Position numbers and translations under genes: made by a program. A stretch of 64,000 nt of DNA from Aureimonas pseudogalii (GTDB lineage: Bacteria; Pseudomonadota; Alphaproteobacteria; Rhizobiales; Rhizobiaceae): contig NZ_JACIEK010000007.1 in NCBI RefSeq assembly GCF_014196835.1, positions 1-64,000 on the forward strand, in the 5' to 3' direction. Shown piece by piece: positions 17,654 through 25,418 of this stretch (the first letter of the stretch is position 1; every line of letters begins with the position of its first letter). The notes beneath the pieces are model-generated. The model had not been told where the DNA came from and made no database searches. It saw only the letters and a list, made by a program, of their open reading frames with translations.

Positions 17654-17705
17654 TATGCCACGTATGGACTCGCGTGTCTAGACTCACGGTTTAGGACGTG
17701 GCATA
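17654..17705. promoter_or_regulatory. Nested dyad, candidate operator between divergent element genes
   Basis: Outer arms tatgccacgt (17654-17663) and acgtggcata (17696-17705) are perfect inverted copies whose centres are 42 bp apart, about four helical turns. Exactly at the midpoint (17679.5) lies the palindrome gtctagac (17676-17683). The shared centre makes chance unlikely. It lies between the minus gene ending its 5' side at 17510 and the plus gene at 17735. Confidence 0.55.
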
Positions 17706-17734
17706 GGGGGCCTCTACTCTGGATCGAGGACGCT

Positions 17735-18328
17735 ATGCCTTTTACCCTAACCGAAGCCGCCGCGATCATCGCCCGCCTCTACCAACGGCCGGCCGACGAT
17801 ATCCTGGGGCTTGCCCGGCGCTTGAAGAACTTCGAGGCTCGCGGGCGTATCGAGGCCCTACCCGAGCGGGGCCCGCGTGATGCGGCACTTTTGGATGAGT
17901 CCGAACTGCCCCTGTGCGTCGTGCTTTCCGCAGCCTGTGACGCGGGCTTCGACGGTGACGCGCTGCGCGCTATCGAGAACGCCTGCTACCATCCGTTCGA
18001 TTGGACTTTCACGACGCTTCGCCCCGATCGCCTCAAGCAAAACGGCGTGTTTGTCTTCCATGGGGGGTCGGCCCTCGAAACCGCCTACGATGGCGTCTTG
18101 TGTGACGAGCCGTGGGTGTTGCGCCTCGTGCTGATGCGCGATGAGTGCGGTCGGCCGATGGTTGAAGCCCGAATTGAGCCCGATGAGGGGGAGGCCGCCG
18201 TGGCCGTTCGGGTCCTGACGGCTCGTCTGGCGAGTGAAGGTCGCACGCTTGAGGCCATCACTCGAATGCCCCTCAACACGATGCTCTTAGGTCTCGCCTA
18301 CGAGATTCGGGCTTCCCAGGAGGCTTGA
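17735..18328 (+). CDS. Element protein of unknown function
   Basis: A 197-residue soluble protein. The N-terminus (TLTEAAAIIARLYQRPADDI, then LGLARRLKNFEARGRI) has helical spacing that could be a MerR- or RepB-like DNA-binding segment, but this is weak. The middle holds FVFHGGSALETAYDG and the end is rich in Arg, Glu and Leu. The ATG at 17735 follows GAGGA by six bases. It ends five bases before the portal gene and is probably cotranscribed with it. No family is recognised with confidence; its position between terminase and portal suggests a regulatory or assembly role special to this element. Confidence 0.6.
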   Translation: MPFTLTEAAAIIARLYQRPADDILGLARRLKNFEARGRIEALPERGPRDAALLDESELPLCVVLSAACDAGFDGDALRAIENACYHPFDWTFTTLRPDRLKQNGVFVFHGGSALETAYDGVLCDEPWVLRLVLMRDECGRPMVEARIEPDEGEAAVAVRVLTARLASEGRTLEAITRMPLNTMLLGLAYEIRASQEA

Positions 18329-18332
18329 TCCG

Positions 18333-19748
18333 ATGCCCGTCCGCCTCCCGTCTTTCCTGGGCTTCCTCAACCGCGCCGATCGTCGTGGTGCTGTTCGTCG
18401 CTTCGAGGCGGCGGGCGGTGGACGGCGTTGGGGCGGCACACCGCACTTCGGGCGGACCTCGACGGAAGTGGCGGCGGCAACGGCAACGGTCCGCTCCCGA
18501 GCGCGCCATGCCGCCGCGAACCATCCCTATATCGCAAACGGCGTCGCGGCTCTTGTGACTGGCCTCGTGGGAACAGGGATCACACCGACTTCGCAGCACG
18601 CCGACGCCGACACACGCGACCGTCTCGCTACGCTGTTTGACGCCTGGAACGCAGACGCCGACCATGATGAGCGCACGGACGGCTACGGCCTCCAGGCGGC
18701 GGCCATGCAAGCCATGGTCGTGGATGGCGAGGCCTTCGTGCTCATGCGTCACGGGGACGACGACCGTCTCAAGCTGCAATTGCTGCCGGCCGAACTCTGC
18801 GACGAGTCCCTGACCCGCACCACTGCGCACGGCTACATCGTCAACGGCGTCGAGTTCGATGCGGAGGGCCGGCGCATCGCCTATTGGCTGCTGCCGCACC
18901 GACCGACCGACGCCTTCGCCGGCAACGCGGCCCCCGCCCAGCGCGTCGCGGCCGAAGACGTGATCCATCTGTTTCGCCCGCTCGGCGCGGGACAGGTGCG
19001 CGGCCTCTCATGGCTTGCCCCCGTGTTGCTCACTGCCTCCGAGTTCGACAAGCTCGCCGACGCACTGGTGATGAACGCGCAAGTCCAGGCCATGTTTGTT
19101 GGTCTGGTGACCGACGTGAATGGGACCGCCGGCGGGAGCATGTTCGACGGCGACCAAGCGGGCAACGTGCTGGAGACCGGCCTACAACCGGGCACCCTGC
19201 AATTCCTCCCCTCTGGCTATGACGTGCGCTGGAGCACGCCACAGGCTGCCAACCAAGCCGTCGAGACGGCCCGGCTGACCCTGGAGGCCATCGCTGCCGG
19301 GCTGGGCGTGCCGGCGCACCTTCTGTCGGGCGACCTCCGGCAGGCGAACTATTCGTCCCTTCGCGCGGCGCTCGTCAGCTTTCGGCAACGCCTGGAGGCC
19401 GTCCAGTTCCACACGATCATCCCCCAGCTATGCCGTCCCGTGTGGGAACGGTTCGTTTCGACCGCCGTGCTGTTGGACGACCTCGACCTGGACGACCCCC
19501 GCGAGGGCTTCGCCTGCGAATGGCTGCCGCCAGCCCAGCCGTGGGTGGACCCGGTGAAGGATGCGCAGGCCACCCGCGAAATGATGGCGGCCGGCCTCAT
19601 GTCGCGGCGGCAGGCCGTGGCCGCGCTGGGGTACTCCATCGAGCGGCTGGACGCCGAGATCGCGGCCGACCGCGCGCGTGAAGCCCGACTCGGTCTCACC
19701 TTCGCCGCGCCGGCCGGACCTACCAACCCCGAGGAGCCCGCCGAATGA
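18333..19748 (+). CDS. Phage portal protein (lambda family)
   Basis: A 471-residue portal protein that would form the dodecameric DNA entry ring of the capsid. Family features are the early RSRARHAAANHPYIANGVAA segment (about 55-75), VVDGEAFVL (about 129-137), AEDVIHLFRP followed by RGLSWLAP (about 207-230), and GVPAHLLSGDLRQANYSSLR (about 328-347), the most conserved part. The C-terminus PVKDAQATREMMAAGLMSRR is typical of lambda gpB-type portals. AGGAGG lies nine bases before the ATG. The stop overlaps the next gene (ATGA). Confidence 0.93.
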   Translation: MPVRLPSFLGFLNRADRRGAVRRFEAAGGGRRWGGTPHFGRTSTEVAAATATVRSRARHAAANHPYIANGVAALVTGLVGTGITPTSQHADADTRDRLATLFDAWNADADHDERTDGYGLQAAAMQAMVVDGEAFVLMRHGDDDRLKLQLLPAELCDESLTRTTAHGYIVNGVEFDAEGRRIAYWLLPHRPTDAFAGNAAPAQRVAAEDVIHLFRPLGAGQVRGLSWLAPVLLTASEFDKLADALVMNAQVQAMFVGLVTDVNGTAGGSMFDGDQAGNVLETGLQPGTLQFLPSGYDVRWSTPQAANQAVETARLTLEAIAAGLGVPAHLLSGDLRQANYSSLRAALVSFRQRLEAVQFHTIIPQLCRPVWERFVSTAVLLDDLDLDDPREGFACEWLPPAQPWVDPVKDAQATREMMAAGLMSRRQAVAALGYSIERLDAEIAADRAREARLGLTFAAPAGPTNPEEPAE

Positions 19749-21634
19749 GCCAAGGCCCACGCCCACGAAAGCACGAACGCGCGCAAAACGCTCCCACGCC
19801 CCGCCGCAAGCGGGACAACGTGACGATCGAGGACGGCGCGATCACCGACCGCTCGATGGAGGCCGCGCCCATGTTGCGGCGCTCGGCGGTCGCCTTGGGT
19901 GAGTTCGACGCGAAGGGCTACTTCATCCGAGCCCTTGTCGCCACGGACCATCCGGTGCGCCGGCAGGACGCGCGGGGCATGTTCCTGGAGGTCCTGGACC
20001 CGGCCGGCGCGGTGCTGACCGACGACCTCGACGTGCCGTTCCTGGACGCTCACAACCAACGATCCGCGCGCGCCACCATCGGCCGTGCCTACGACTTCGC
20101 CCGCGAGCCGGACGGCATCGCCGCCTCGCTCCGATTCTCGCTCGCCGCCGATGTAACGCCTCTCGTAGAGCGCGTGAAGGACGGCAGCTTGCGGGCTTTC
20201 TCCATCGGCTATCGCGTCCTTGAGTGGCGCGAGTCGAAGTCGGCGACGGGCGAGCGCGTCCGCACCGCAACCCGCTGGACGGTCCAGGAAGTCTCCCTCG
20301 TGCCGATCCCGGCCGACCCCAACGCCCGCAAAAGGAATGCTGCAATGGACGAAGAACTCGACACCCTCGACGTGATGCCGGAGGCGGACCAGAACGCCAT
20401 CCGTGCCATCGGCGAGAACCTGGACCTCCCGCCCAGCGCGGCCGAAGAACAGATCACGGCCGGCGCGAGCGTCGCCGATGCTCGCCTCGCGCTGCGCACC
20501 CGTGCGCTGGAGGGGATGCGGGCGCGGTCAGCCTCGACGCATATCCGCATCCAGAACGCCGGTCCGTCCCCAGACGAGACCCGTGCGGCCCGTGTGGAGG
20601 CTCTGGCCTGCCGCATGAACGGTGCGACACCCAGCGACGCCGCTCGCCCGTTCATGGGCCTGCGTCTCCTCGACCACGCTTCGGACTCGCTCGCCGCCGC
20701 CGGAATCTCGACGCGCGGCATGGCCGCCGACGACGTGTTCGTGCGCGCTGGCACCCACACCACGAGCGACTTCCCGATCCTGGTCTCCAACGCAATGGGG
20801 AAGGTCGCGCAGGAAGCCTACAAGGCTGCCGAGTCCCCACTGCGCCTCCTGTGCAAGCAGCGCAACCTCTCCAACTTCAAGACCTCGACGGCGGTGCGGC
20901 TGGGCGAGCTTGGCCGGCTGGAGCCGCTGTCGGAGTCGGGCGAGTTCCGGCACACGACCCGCGCCGAGAACGGCGAGACCATGAGCCTGGAGACCTACGG
21001 CCGCGCCATCAACGTGAGCCGCAAGCTCCTGATTGACGACGACCTCAACTTGCTGGGCGACATGAACGCCGCCTTCGGCGAGGCCGCCGCGCAGACGGAA
21101 GCCGACATTCTCTTCGAAACGGTGACGAGCAACCCGAAGCTGTCGGACGCCAAGACCGTGTTTCACGCCACGCGCGGGAACATCGGAATCGTGTCGACAG
21201 CCTCCGGGGGCAACCCGTCCATCAGTGTGGCCGCGCTGAACGAGGCTCGCCGCGCCATGCGGGGCCGCAAGGGCCTGGACGGGCGGACTCTCATTTCGGC
21301 GACTCCGAAGTACCTCCTGGTCGGGCCGGAGCGGGAGACGGAAGCCGAAGCAATGCTCGCCGAACTGTCGGCCTCGACCATCGCCGAAGTGAACCCGTTC
21401 GCCGGCAAGCTCCAGCTTCTCGTGGAGCCCCGTATCGAGGATGGCCGCTGGTACGTCTTCGCGGACCCGGCTCGCCTGCCGTGCCTCCAGTTCGGCTACC
21501 TCGCGTCGGCCCCCGGCGTCCAGATTCAGCGTGCGGAAGCCTGGGACGTGTTGGGCGCGAAGTTCCGCGCTTGGCTCGACTTCGGGGCTGCCTGGCTTGA
21601 TTGGCGCGGCGCGCAACTCAACGCGGGGGCCTGA
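19745..21634 (+). CDS. Prohead protease fused to major capsid protein (HK97 type)
   Basis: A 629-residue fusion. Residues about 30-200 are an HK97-type prohead protease: VPFLDAHNQRS (about 98-108) carries the catalytic His and AFSIGYRV (about 155-162) the catalytic Ser. After a linker, residues about 290-629 are the major capsid protein: SDFPILVSNAMGK, FKTSTAVRLGELG, LETYGRAINVSRKLLIDDDL and a C-terminal P-domain-like end. The region from 200 to 290 is likely the scaffold (delta) segment removed on maturation. An internal in-frame ATG at 20345, preceded by AAAGGA, could make the capsid part separately. With portal, TerL and TerS it completes a self-sufficient head. Confidence 0.9.
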   Translation: MSQGPRPRKHERAQNAPTPRRKRDNVTIEDGAITDRSMEAAPMLRRSAVALGEFDAKGYFIRALVATDHPVRRQDARGMFLEVLDPAGAVLTDDLDVPFLDAHNQRSARATIGRAYDFAREPDGIAASLRFSLAADVTPLVERVKDGSLRAFSIGYRVLEWRESKSATGERVRTATRWTVQEVSLVPIPADPNARKRNAAMDEELDTLDVMPEADQNAIRAIGENLDLPPSAAEEQITAGASVADARLALRTRALEGMRARSASTHIRIQNAGPSPDETRAARVEALACRMNGATPSDAARPFMGLRLLDHASDSLAAAGISTRGMAADDVFVRAGTHTTSDFPILVSNAMGKVAQEAYKAAESPLRLLCKQRNLSNFKTSTAVRLGELGRLEPLSESGEFRHTTRAENGETMSLETYGRAINVSRKLLIDDDLNLLGDMNAAFGEAAAQTEADILFETVTSNPKLSDAKTVFHATRGNIGIVSTASGGNPSISVAALNEARRAMRGRKGLDGRTLISATPKYLLVGPERETEAEAMLAELSASTIAEVNPFAGKLQLLVEPRIEDGRWYVFADPARLPCLQFGYLASAPGVQIQRAEAWDVLGAKFRAWLDFGAAWLDWRGAQLNAGA

Positions 21635-21636
21635 CG

Positions 21637-21852
21637 GTGGCAACCCTCGCCGATCTTGCGCGCTGGAGGGACGAGCTTATCGAAGCCCGTCTTTCCGGCG
21701 TTCGGGAGGTCCAGGACCAGAACAACGAGCGTATCCGCTATGGGACCGACGCCGAGATGGCGGCAGCCATCCGGGCCGCCGACCGCATGATCGCCGACGC
21801 TTCCCGCCGGCCGGCCTCCACCATTCGCTTCGCAACCTCGAAAGGTCTCTGA
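21637..21852 (+). CDS. gpW-like head-completion protein
   Basis: A 71-residue protein starting at GTG, two bases after the capsid stop. The pattern LADLARWRDELIEARLSGVR, then RIRYGTDAEMAAAIRAADRM, matches the two-helix gpW-type fold that plugs the portal after DNA packaging and offers the tail-docking surface. Length fits (lambda gpW is 68 residues). In a tailless satellite this would be the interface for tails supplied by a helper phage. The assignment is by pattern and position. Confidence 0.65.
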   Translation: MATLADLARWRDELIEARLSGVREVQDQNNERIRYGTDAEMAAAIRAADRMIADASRRPASTIRFATSKGL

Positions 21853-21853
21853 C

Positions 21854-22027
21854 ATGACGCAGACTCACTACGTCGCCGTCCGCCCCATCGTCGTGGCGAT
21901 CGGCGACACTCTGGTGGATGCCTTGCCGGGCGACGTGTTCCCGGCTTCCGCCCTGACCGAGGACGACGCCGACGACTACCTCTGGGCCGGCTGGATCAAG
22001 CCCGCCCCCAACCAGAAAAGGCATTGA
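21854..22027 (+). CDS. Small element protein (57 residues)
   Basis: A 57-residue acidic protein reading MTQTHYVAVRPIVVAIGDTL then PGDVFPASALTEDDADDYLW and ending with a basic tail. It starts one base after the gpW-like stop and ends three bases before the DUF2190 gene, so it is packed in the head operon. Similar short proteins accompany head genes in other phages. Function is unknown. Confidence 0.6.
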   Translation: MTQTHYVAVRPIVVAIGDTLVDALPGDVFPASALTEDDADDYLWAGWIKPAPNQKRH

Positions 22028-22030
22028 GCC

Positions 22031-22363
22031 ATGAAGAACTACGTCCAGAAGGGCGAGAACATCACCGTTCCCGCACCCGCCGTCGTCCTGTCCGGCGCTC
22101 CCGTGCTGATTGGCAAACTGTTCGGCATTGCGGCTGGCGACGCGCTGCAGGGCGAGCCCCTCGACCTCGTGACGACCGGCGTCTTCACCCTGCCGAAGGT
22201 CTCCACGCAGCCCCTCGCGATCGGGGACAAACTTTACTTCGACACTGCCGCCGGCCTCGTCACGACGACGGCCAGCGGCAATAGCTACATCGGCGTCGCC
22301 GTGAAGCCGGCCGCCAACCCGTCTGGCGCGGCGGAAGTCCGCCTCAACGGCTTCGTCGCCTAG
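22031..22363 (+). CDS. DUF2190 capsid decoration (cement) protein
   Basis: A 110-residue protein with the DUF2190 pattern: NYVQKGENITVPAPA at the start, VLIGKLFGIA, then GDKLYFDTAAGLVTTTASG and IGVAVKPA towards the end. Beta-rich and without a signal peptide. Members of this family sit next to capsid genes and stabilise capsids, as lambda gpD does. AAGG lies upstream of the ATG, and the gap to the previous gene is only three bases. Confidence 0.8.
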   Translation: MKNYVQKGENITVPAPAVVLSGAPVLIGKLFGIAAGDALQGEPLDLVTTGVFTLPKVSTQPLAIGDKLYFDTAAGLVTTTASGNSYIGVAVKPAANPSGAAEVRLNGFVA

Positions 22364-22420
22364 CCCATCCCGGTAACAATGCAGCACGGACCAAAGGAGT
22401 CCCGACATTGAGGACACCCC

Positions 22421-22657
22421 ATGTCTTTGGTCGTGGACCGACGCACTTGCATCCAGCGGTTCGACACAGCCTCCAGTGCGCCTCTCACGTTCCACGAACT
22501 CCAGACGATGCGATCTGCGGTCGCTGGCCTGATCGCCAGCGACCCGACCTATCTCCCGATTTTCGAGCGCCTGGACGCCTTGGCCGCTGCGCACGAAGCA
22601 TCCGACCCCGTCGCCCGAGCCCGCGCGCTGGTCGCCGCTCAAAAGGCGATGGCCTGA
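22421..22657 (+). CDS. Small protein at the end of the head operon
   Basis: A 78-residue protein (MSLVVDRRTCIQRFDTASSA start), helical in its second half (DPTYLPIFERLDALAAAHEA). GAGGA lies seven bases before the ATG. It ends 19 bases inside the convergent integrase gene. In ordinary phages this slot holds tail or head-tail connector genes; here it is the last rightward gene. Function is unknown. Confidence 0.55.
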   Translation: MSLVVDRRTCIQRFDTASSAPLTFHELQTMRSAVAGLIASDPTYLPIFERLDALAAAHEASDPVARARALVAAQKAMA

Positions 22658-23916
22658 ATCACTTTCTGCTTGTGCTCCAGAGTTGCACCCTTTCCGTACC
22701 GCTCCCTGTTCAGCGTGTGGCCGAAAAGGTCGCGCCGGATGCGCTCGTCAACGCCGGCCGCGAGGAGGCGATCCTCAAACGAATGCCGAAGGCTGTAGAG
22801 CACATGCGCGGGCGACTCCATGAGACCGTTTTCCCGCAAGAACTTGTTCACCGTGTCGGATACCTTGTCCTTGAAACGGTAGGTCGGGAAGCCCTTCGGG
22901 CACTCTCTCATCGCCTCCAGGCTCACCCCGACGAGCGGCATGACGCGACGCGACGAAGCGTTCTTCAACTGCCGGCCATCCGCTTCGATCGAGATATGCG
23001 GAACGGCATGGCCGAGTCGGATATGCTCGGGCATGAGCCCGGCAAGCTCGCTGGGTCGGCATCCTGTATTCACCATCGCCAGGAGGAGGCATCGCGCTTC
23101 CAGATTGAGCCCGTCGAGCGCGCCGGGGGCGAGAAGCCGCGTCTTGATCCACTTATCGGAGAAAGGCGGTCGCTCGGCTTTCTCGCCTTCCTTGAACATG
23201 AGGTCGGACAGCGGCAGGGCGAGCCCGAGGCGCTTGAGCTTGTTCACCGTCTTCCATGTGTCGGCGAGATGGGTGAAATCCTTATTGGCGCTGCCGGGCG
23301 TCAGCCCTTCCTTCGCGAGTCGCTTGCTCCACCATCCGCGAAAATCGATCATGTCGTCGGCGGTGATGGCGGCAAGCTCCCTGTCGCCGACCACCTTCAC
23401 GAAGTTGTCGGTCGCCTTGATCCGGGGATTCCTCCAACGGCGGATTTGATCCTCGCTCTTGCCGATGGTGCGATCGGCGGCGAGGTCCCAAAACAATTCG
23501 AGCGCGCGGCTGACGGTGATGCCCGGCACGGTCGCGCCGCCAAGGACTGCTCGCGCCTCCAGCAAGTCGACCTTGCCGTTCGGCTTCATCACCGTGCGCA
23601 CGCGCTCCAGGAACTCGGCTTCGGGCAGCTTGGCGACCTGGGCGACCGGGAGGTAGCGGAAGCCGCGACGATCGGCGAGTTGCCGCGCTGCCTCGAATCG
23701 GCGTTCGGCGTCTTCCGTGTCACCCGCCAGTCGAGCTTCCCACGCCTCCACCATCTGCGACCACGAGGCTTCGGCCTTCTGGCGAGCATGGGATTCGGAG
23801 TCGGTGCGGAGGCTGATCCAGATCACCTTCCGCTCCTCGACGCGTGCGAACCGCTCGGGGACGCGACGGCGGAGATGGAAAGTGTCCCCGCGCCGTACAA
23901 GCCTCACTACCTTCAT
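22639..23916 (-). CDS. int: Tyrosine recombinase/integrase of the element
   Basis: A 425-residue phage-type integrase. The N-terminal part (RLVRRGDTFHLRRRVPERF) is an arm-binding or DUF6538-like domain. The catalytic domain shows the first Arg in NTGCRPSELAGL (about 305), Lys in the beta-hairpin near KNASSRRVMPL, the RH pair in YSLRHSFEDRL (about 385), and the nucleophile Tyr in GHTLNRERYGKG (about 407). It begins about 150 bases from the tRNA-Ser gene, as expected for an enzyme recombining at that site. The start is uncertain: Met at 23916 (MKVVRL) is chosen; 23925 or 23985 are possible. No excisionase gene was identified. Confidence 0.93.
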   Translation of the reverse strand: MKVVRLVRRGDTFHLRRRVPERFARVEERKVIWISLRTDSESHARQKAEASWSQMVEAWEARLAGDTEDAERRFEAARQLADRRGFRYLPVAQVAKLPEAEFLERVRTVMKPNGKVDLLEARAVLGGATVPGITVSRALELFWDLAADRTIGKSEDQIRRWRNPRIKATDNFVKVVGDRELAAITADDMIDFRGWWSKRLAKEGLTPGSANKDFTHLADTWKTVNKLKRLGLALPLSDLMFKEGEKAERPPFSDKWIKTRLLAPGALDGLNLEARCLLLAMVNTGCRPSELAGLMPEHIRLGHAVPHISIEADGRQLKNASSRRVMPLVGVSLEAMRECPKGFPTYRFKDKVSDTVNKFLRENGLMESPAHVLYSLRHSFEDRLLAAGVDERIRRDLFGHTLNRERYGKGATLEHKQKVIQAIAF

Positions 23917-24062
23917 CGCGACCATCCACATGCGCTTGCTTGTGCAGCACTCTGTGACGCGAAATGTGCAGCAAAACCAGCCCATCTGCGGCGTAGGCGC
24001 GCCGAGGAGCAGCAGTTTTACGCCATGAATACAGCGGGTTATGGCAAATTAACTATGCTGTC

Positions 24063-24079
24063 AAATGGCGGAGAGGATG
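24063..24079. repeat. attR core
   Basis: The 17 bases aaatggcggagaggatg are identical to 11925-11941. They cover the discriminator, CCA end and acceptor stem of tRNA-Ser, leaving the tRNA intact after integration. Confidence 0.85.
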
Positions 24080-24155
24080 GGATTCGAACCCACGATACCC
24101 TCTCGGGTATACTCCCTTAGCAGGGGAGCGCCTTCGACCACTCGGCCACCTCTCC
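24066..24155 (-). tRNA. tRNA-Ser (anticodon GCU)
   Basis: A 90-base serine tRNA on the minus strand with a long variable arm. The acceptor stem GGAGAGG pairs with CCTCTCC, followed by G and an encoded CCA. The anticodon loop is CTGCTAA within the stem CTCCC/GGGAG, reading codons AGC and AGU. The T-loop is GGTTCGAATCC. Its 3' end is the attachment site of the satellite-like element. Confidence 0.97.
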
Positions 24156-24421
24156 GGTCACCGTCGAGTATCGGAAGCGCCGGGCGAGTTCAAGGGGCGA
24201 GGGCAGAAATGCGACGGACGGTTCGGTCGTCCCAGCGATAGCTGGCCGGCCGCATCCGTTCGCGCTTCTGGGTCGCCAACTCTCCTGGCGCGGTTGGGCC
24301 GGACATTAGCCGTCACGACAATCGTTCTCCGGCGCGATGCCGGCGGCGGAAGGGCGTGGGTACCGCTCGCCCGGCAATCGCGATAAGGGAGGCGTTCCGC
24401 CTTTCTCCCACGAGTGCAGTC

Positions 24422-25390
24422 ATGACGGTCGTTGCAGGTTTCGTCTATGCGGCCGGGCGCCGTGTCCGCGCGGTCGATCTGTTCGATCCCGCCTCGTTCG
24501 AGGTGGAACCCGGCGCCTTCGTCTGGCTCGGCATCGTCGATCCCAGCGAGGACGAGCTGGCGGCGCTCGGGCGGGCGCTGCGGCTGCACCCGCTGGCGCT
24601 GGAGGACGCGCGCCGCGCGCAGGTGCGCCCGAAGGTCGAGGTCTACGACGACGAGCTGGTGGTGGTGACGCGCACCGCGCTGCGCGAGAGCACGGCGATC
24701 GCCTACGGCAAGACGGCGATCTTCCTCGGTGAGCGACACGTGGTGAGCGTGCGCACCGGCTCGCGCCAGGACCACCGGGCGCTGCGCGAGCAGGTGGAGG
24801 CCTCGCCGCTGCTGCGGCGGCAAGGGGTCGACTACGTGCTCTACGCGATCCTCGACTTCGTGGTCGACAGCTACCTGCCCATCGTCGAATCGATCGAGGA
24901 GGATCTTCTGGAAATGGAGCGCCGGGCGCTCGACGCCTTTCTCGACCGCGAGGAGATCAACCGCATCTTCGCCATCCGCCGCGATCTCATCCGCTTTCGG
25001 CGCATCCTCGGGCCGATGGAGGAGGTCTGCGGGCGGCTCGAACATCTCGAACATGCCGGCATCGACGCCGAGACCCGCCCGTACTTCCGCGACGTGCACG
25101 ACCAGGTGCGCCGCGTCTCGGCGCGCAGCGAGGGCGCGCGCGAGAGCATTTCCTCGATCCTCGAAGCCTCCAGCCTTCTCGAACAGCATCGTCAGGGCGC
25201 AATCACGCGCCAGCTCGCGGCCTGGGCGGCGATCCTCGCCGTGCCCACCGCGATCGCCGGCCTCTATGGCATGAACTTCGAATTCATGCCGGAGCTTCAC
25301 TGGCGCTACGGCTACTTCGCCGTGCTTTCGGCGATCGCGGGCATCTCGGCCTTCCTGTTCGTGCGCTTCCGGCGCTCGGGCTGGCTCTGA
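24422..25390 (+). CDS. corA: CorA-family magnesium/cobalt transporter
   Basis: A 322-residue CorA protein. The cytoplasmic funnel domain (LHPLALEDARRAQVRPKVE, about 60-78) is followed by long stalk helices (NRIFAIRRDLIRFRRI, about 180-195). Two C-terminal membrane helices flank YGMNFEFMPE (GMN at 283-285), the full CorA selectivity signature. The ATG at 24422 begins the family-length protein; the longer frame to 24356 is rejected. It stands alone between the tRNA and the convergent regulator gene. It differs from the ZntB-like gene at 235-1242, whose loop lacks the MPE. Confidence 0.92.
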   Translation: MTVVAGFVYAAGRRVRAVDLFDPASFEVEPGAFVWLGIVDPSEDELAALGRALRLHPLALEDARRAQVRPKVEVYDDELVVVTRTALRESTAIAYGKTAIFLGERHVVSVRTGSRQDHRALREQVEASPLLRRQGVDYVLYAILDFVVDSYLPIVESIEEDLLEMERRALDAFLDREEINRIFAIRRDLIRFRRILGPMEEVCGRLEHLEHAGIDAETRPYFRDVHDQVRRVSARSEGARESISSILEASSLLEQHRQGAITRQLAAWAAILAVPTAIAGLYGMNFEFMPELHWRYGYFAVLSAIAGISAFLFVRFRRSGWL

Positions 25391-25418
25391 TCGCCGCTGA
25401 TGCGGGCGCCGCCTTCGG

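Larger units (their letters stand above)
11925..24079. mobile_element. Integrated capsid-encoding phage satellite-like element (cf-PICI-like)
   Basis: A 12.2-kb element lies between identical 17-bp repeats; the right copy is the 3' end of a tRNA-Ser(GCU) gene. The integrase gene is next to the tRNA and points inward, as is usual. Cargo: P4-type primase-helicase, Nu1-like TerS, GpA-type TerL, lambda-type portal, HK97-type protease fused to the major capsid protein, gpW-like protein, DUF2190 decoration protein, and four to five small unknown genes. No tail, tape-measure, baseplate, holin or endolysin gene is seen, and there is little free space for one. All frames are intact. This content matches capsid-forming phage-inducible islands known from Enterobacterales; a compact deleted prophage is the alternative. 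Confidence 0.8.

Noticed and set aside
11925-24079. Gene transfer agent as an explanation for the head genes
   Set aside because: Gene transfer agents keep tail genes, lack integrase and attachment sites, and do not carry a primase for self-replication.
11925-24079. Complete prophage
   Set aside because: No tail tube, tape measure, baseplate, holin, endolysin or late regulator is recognised, and the gene density leaves no room for them.
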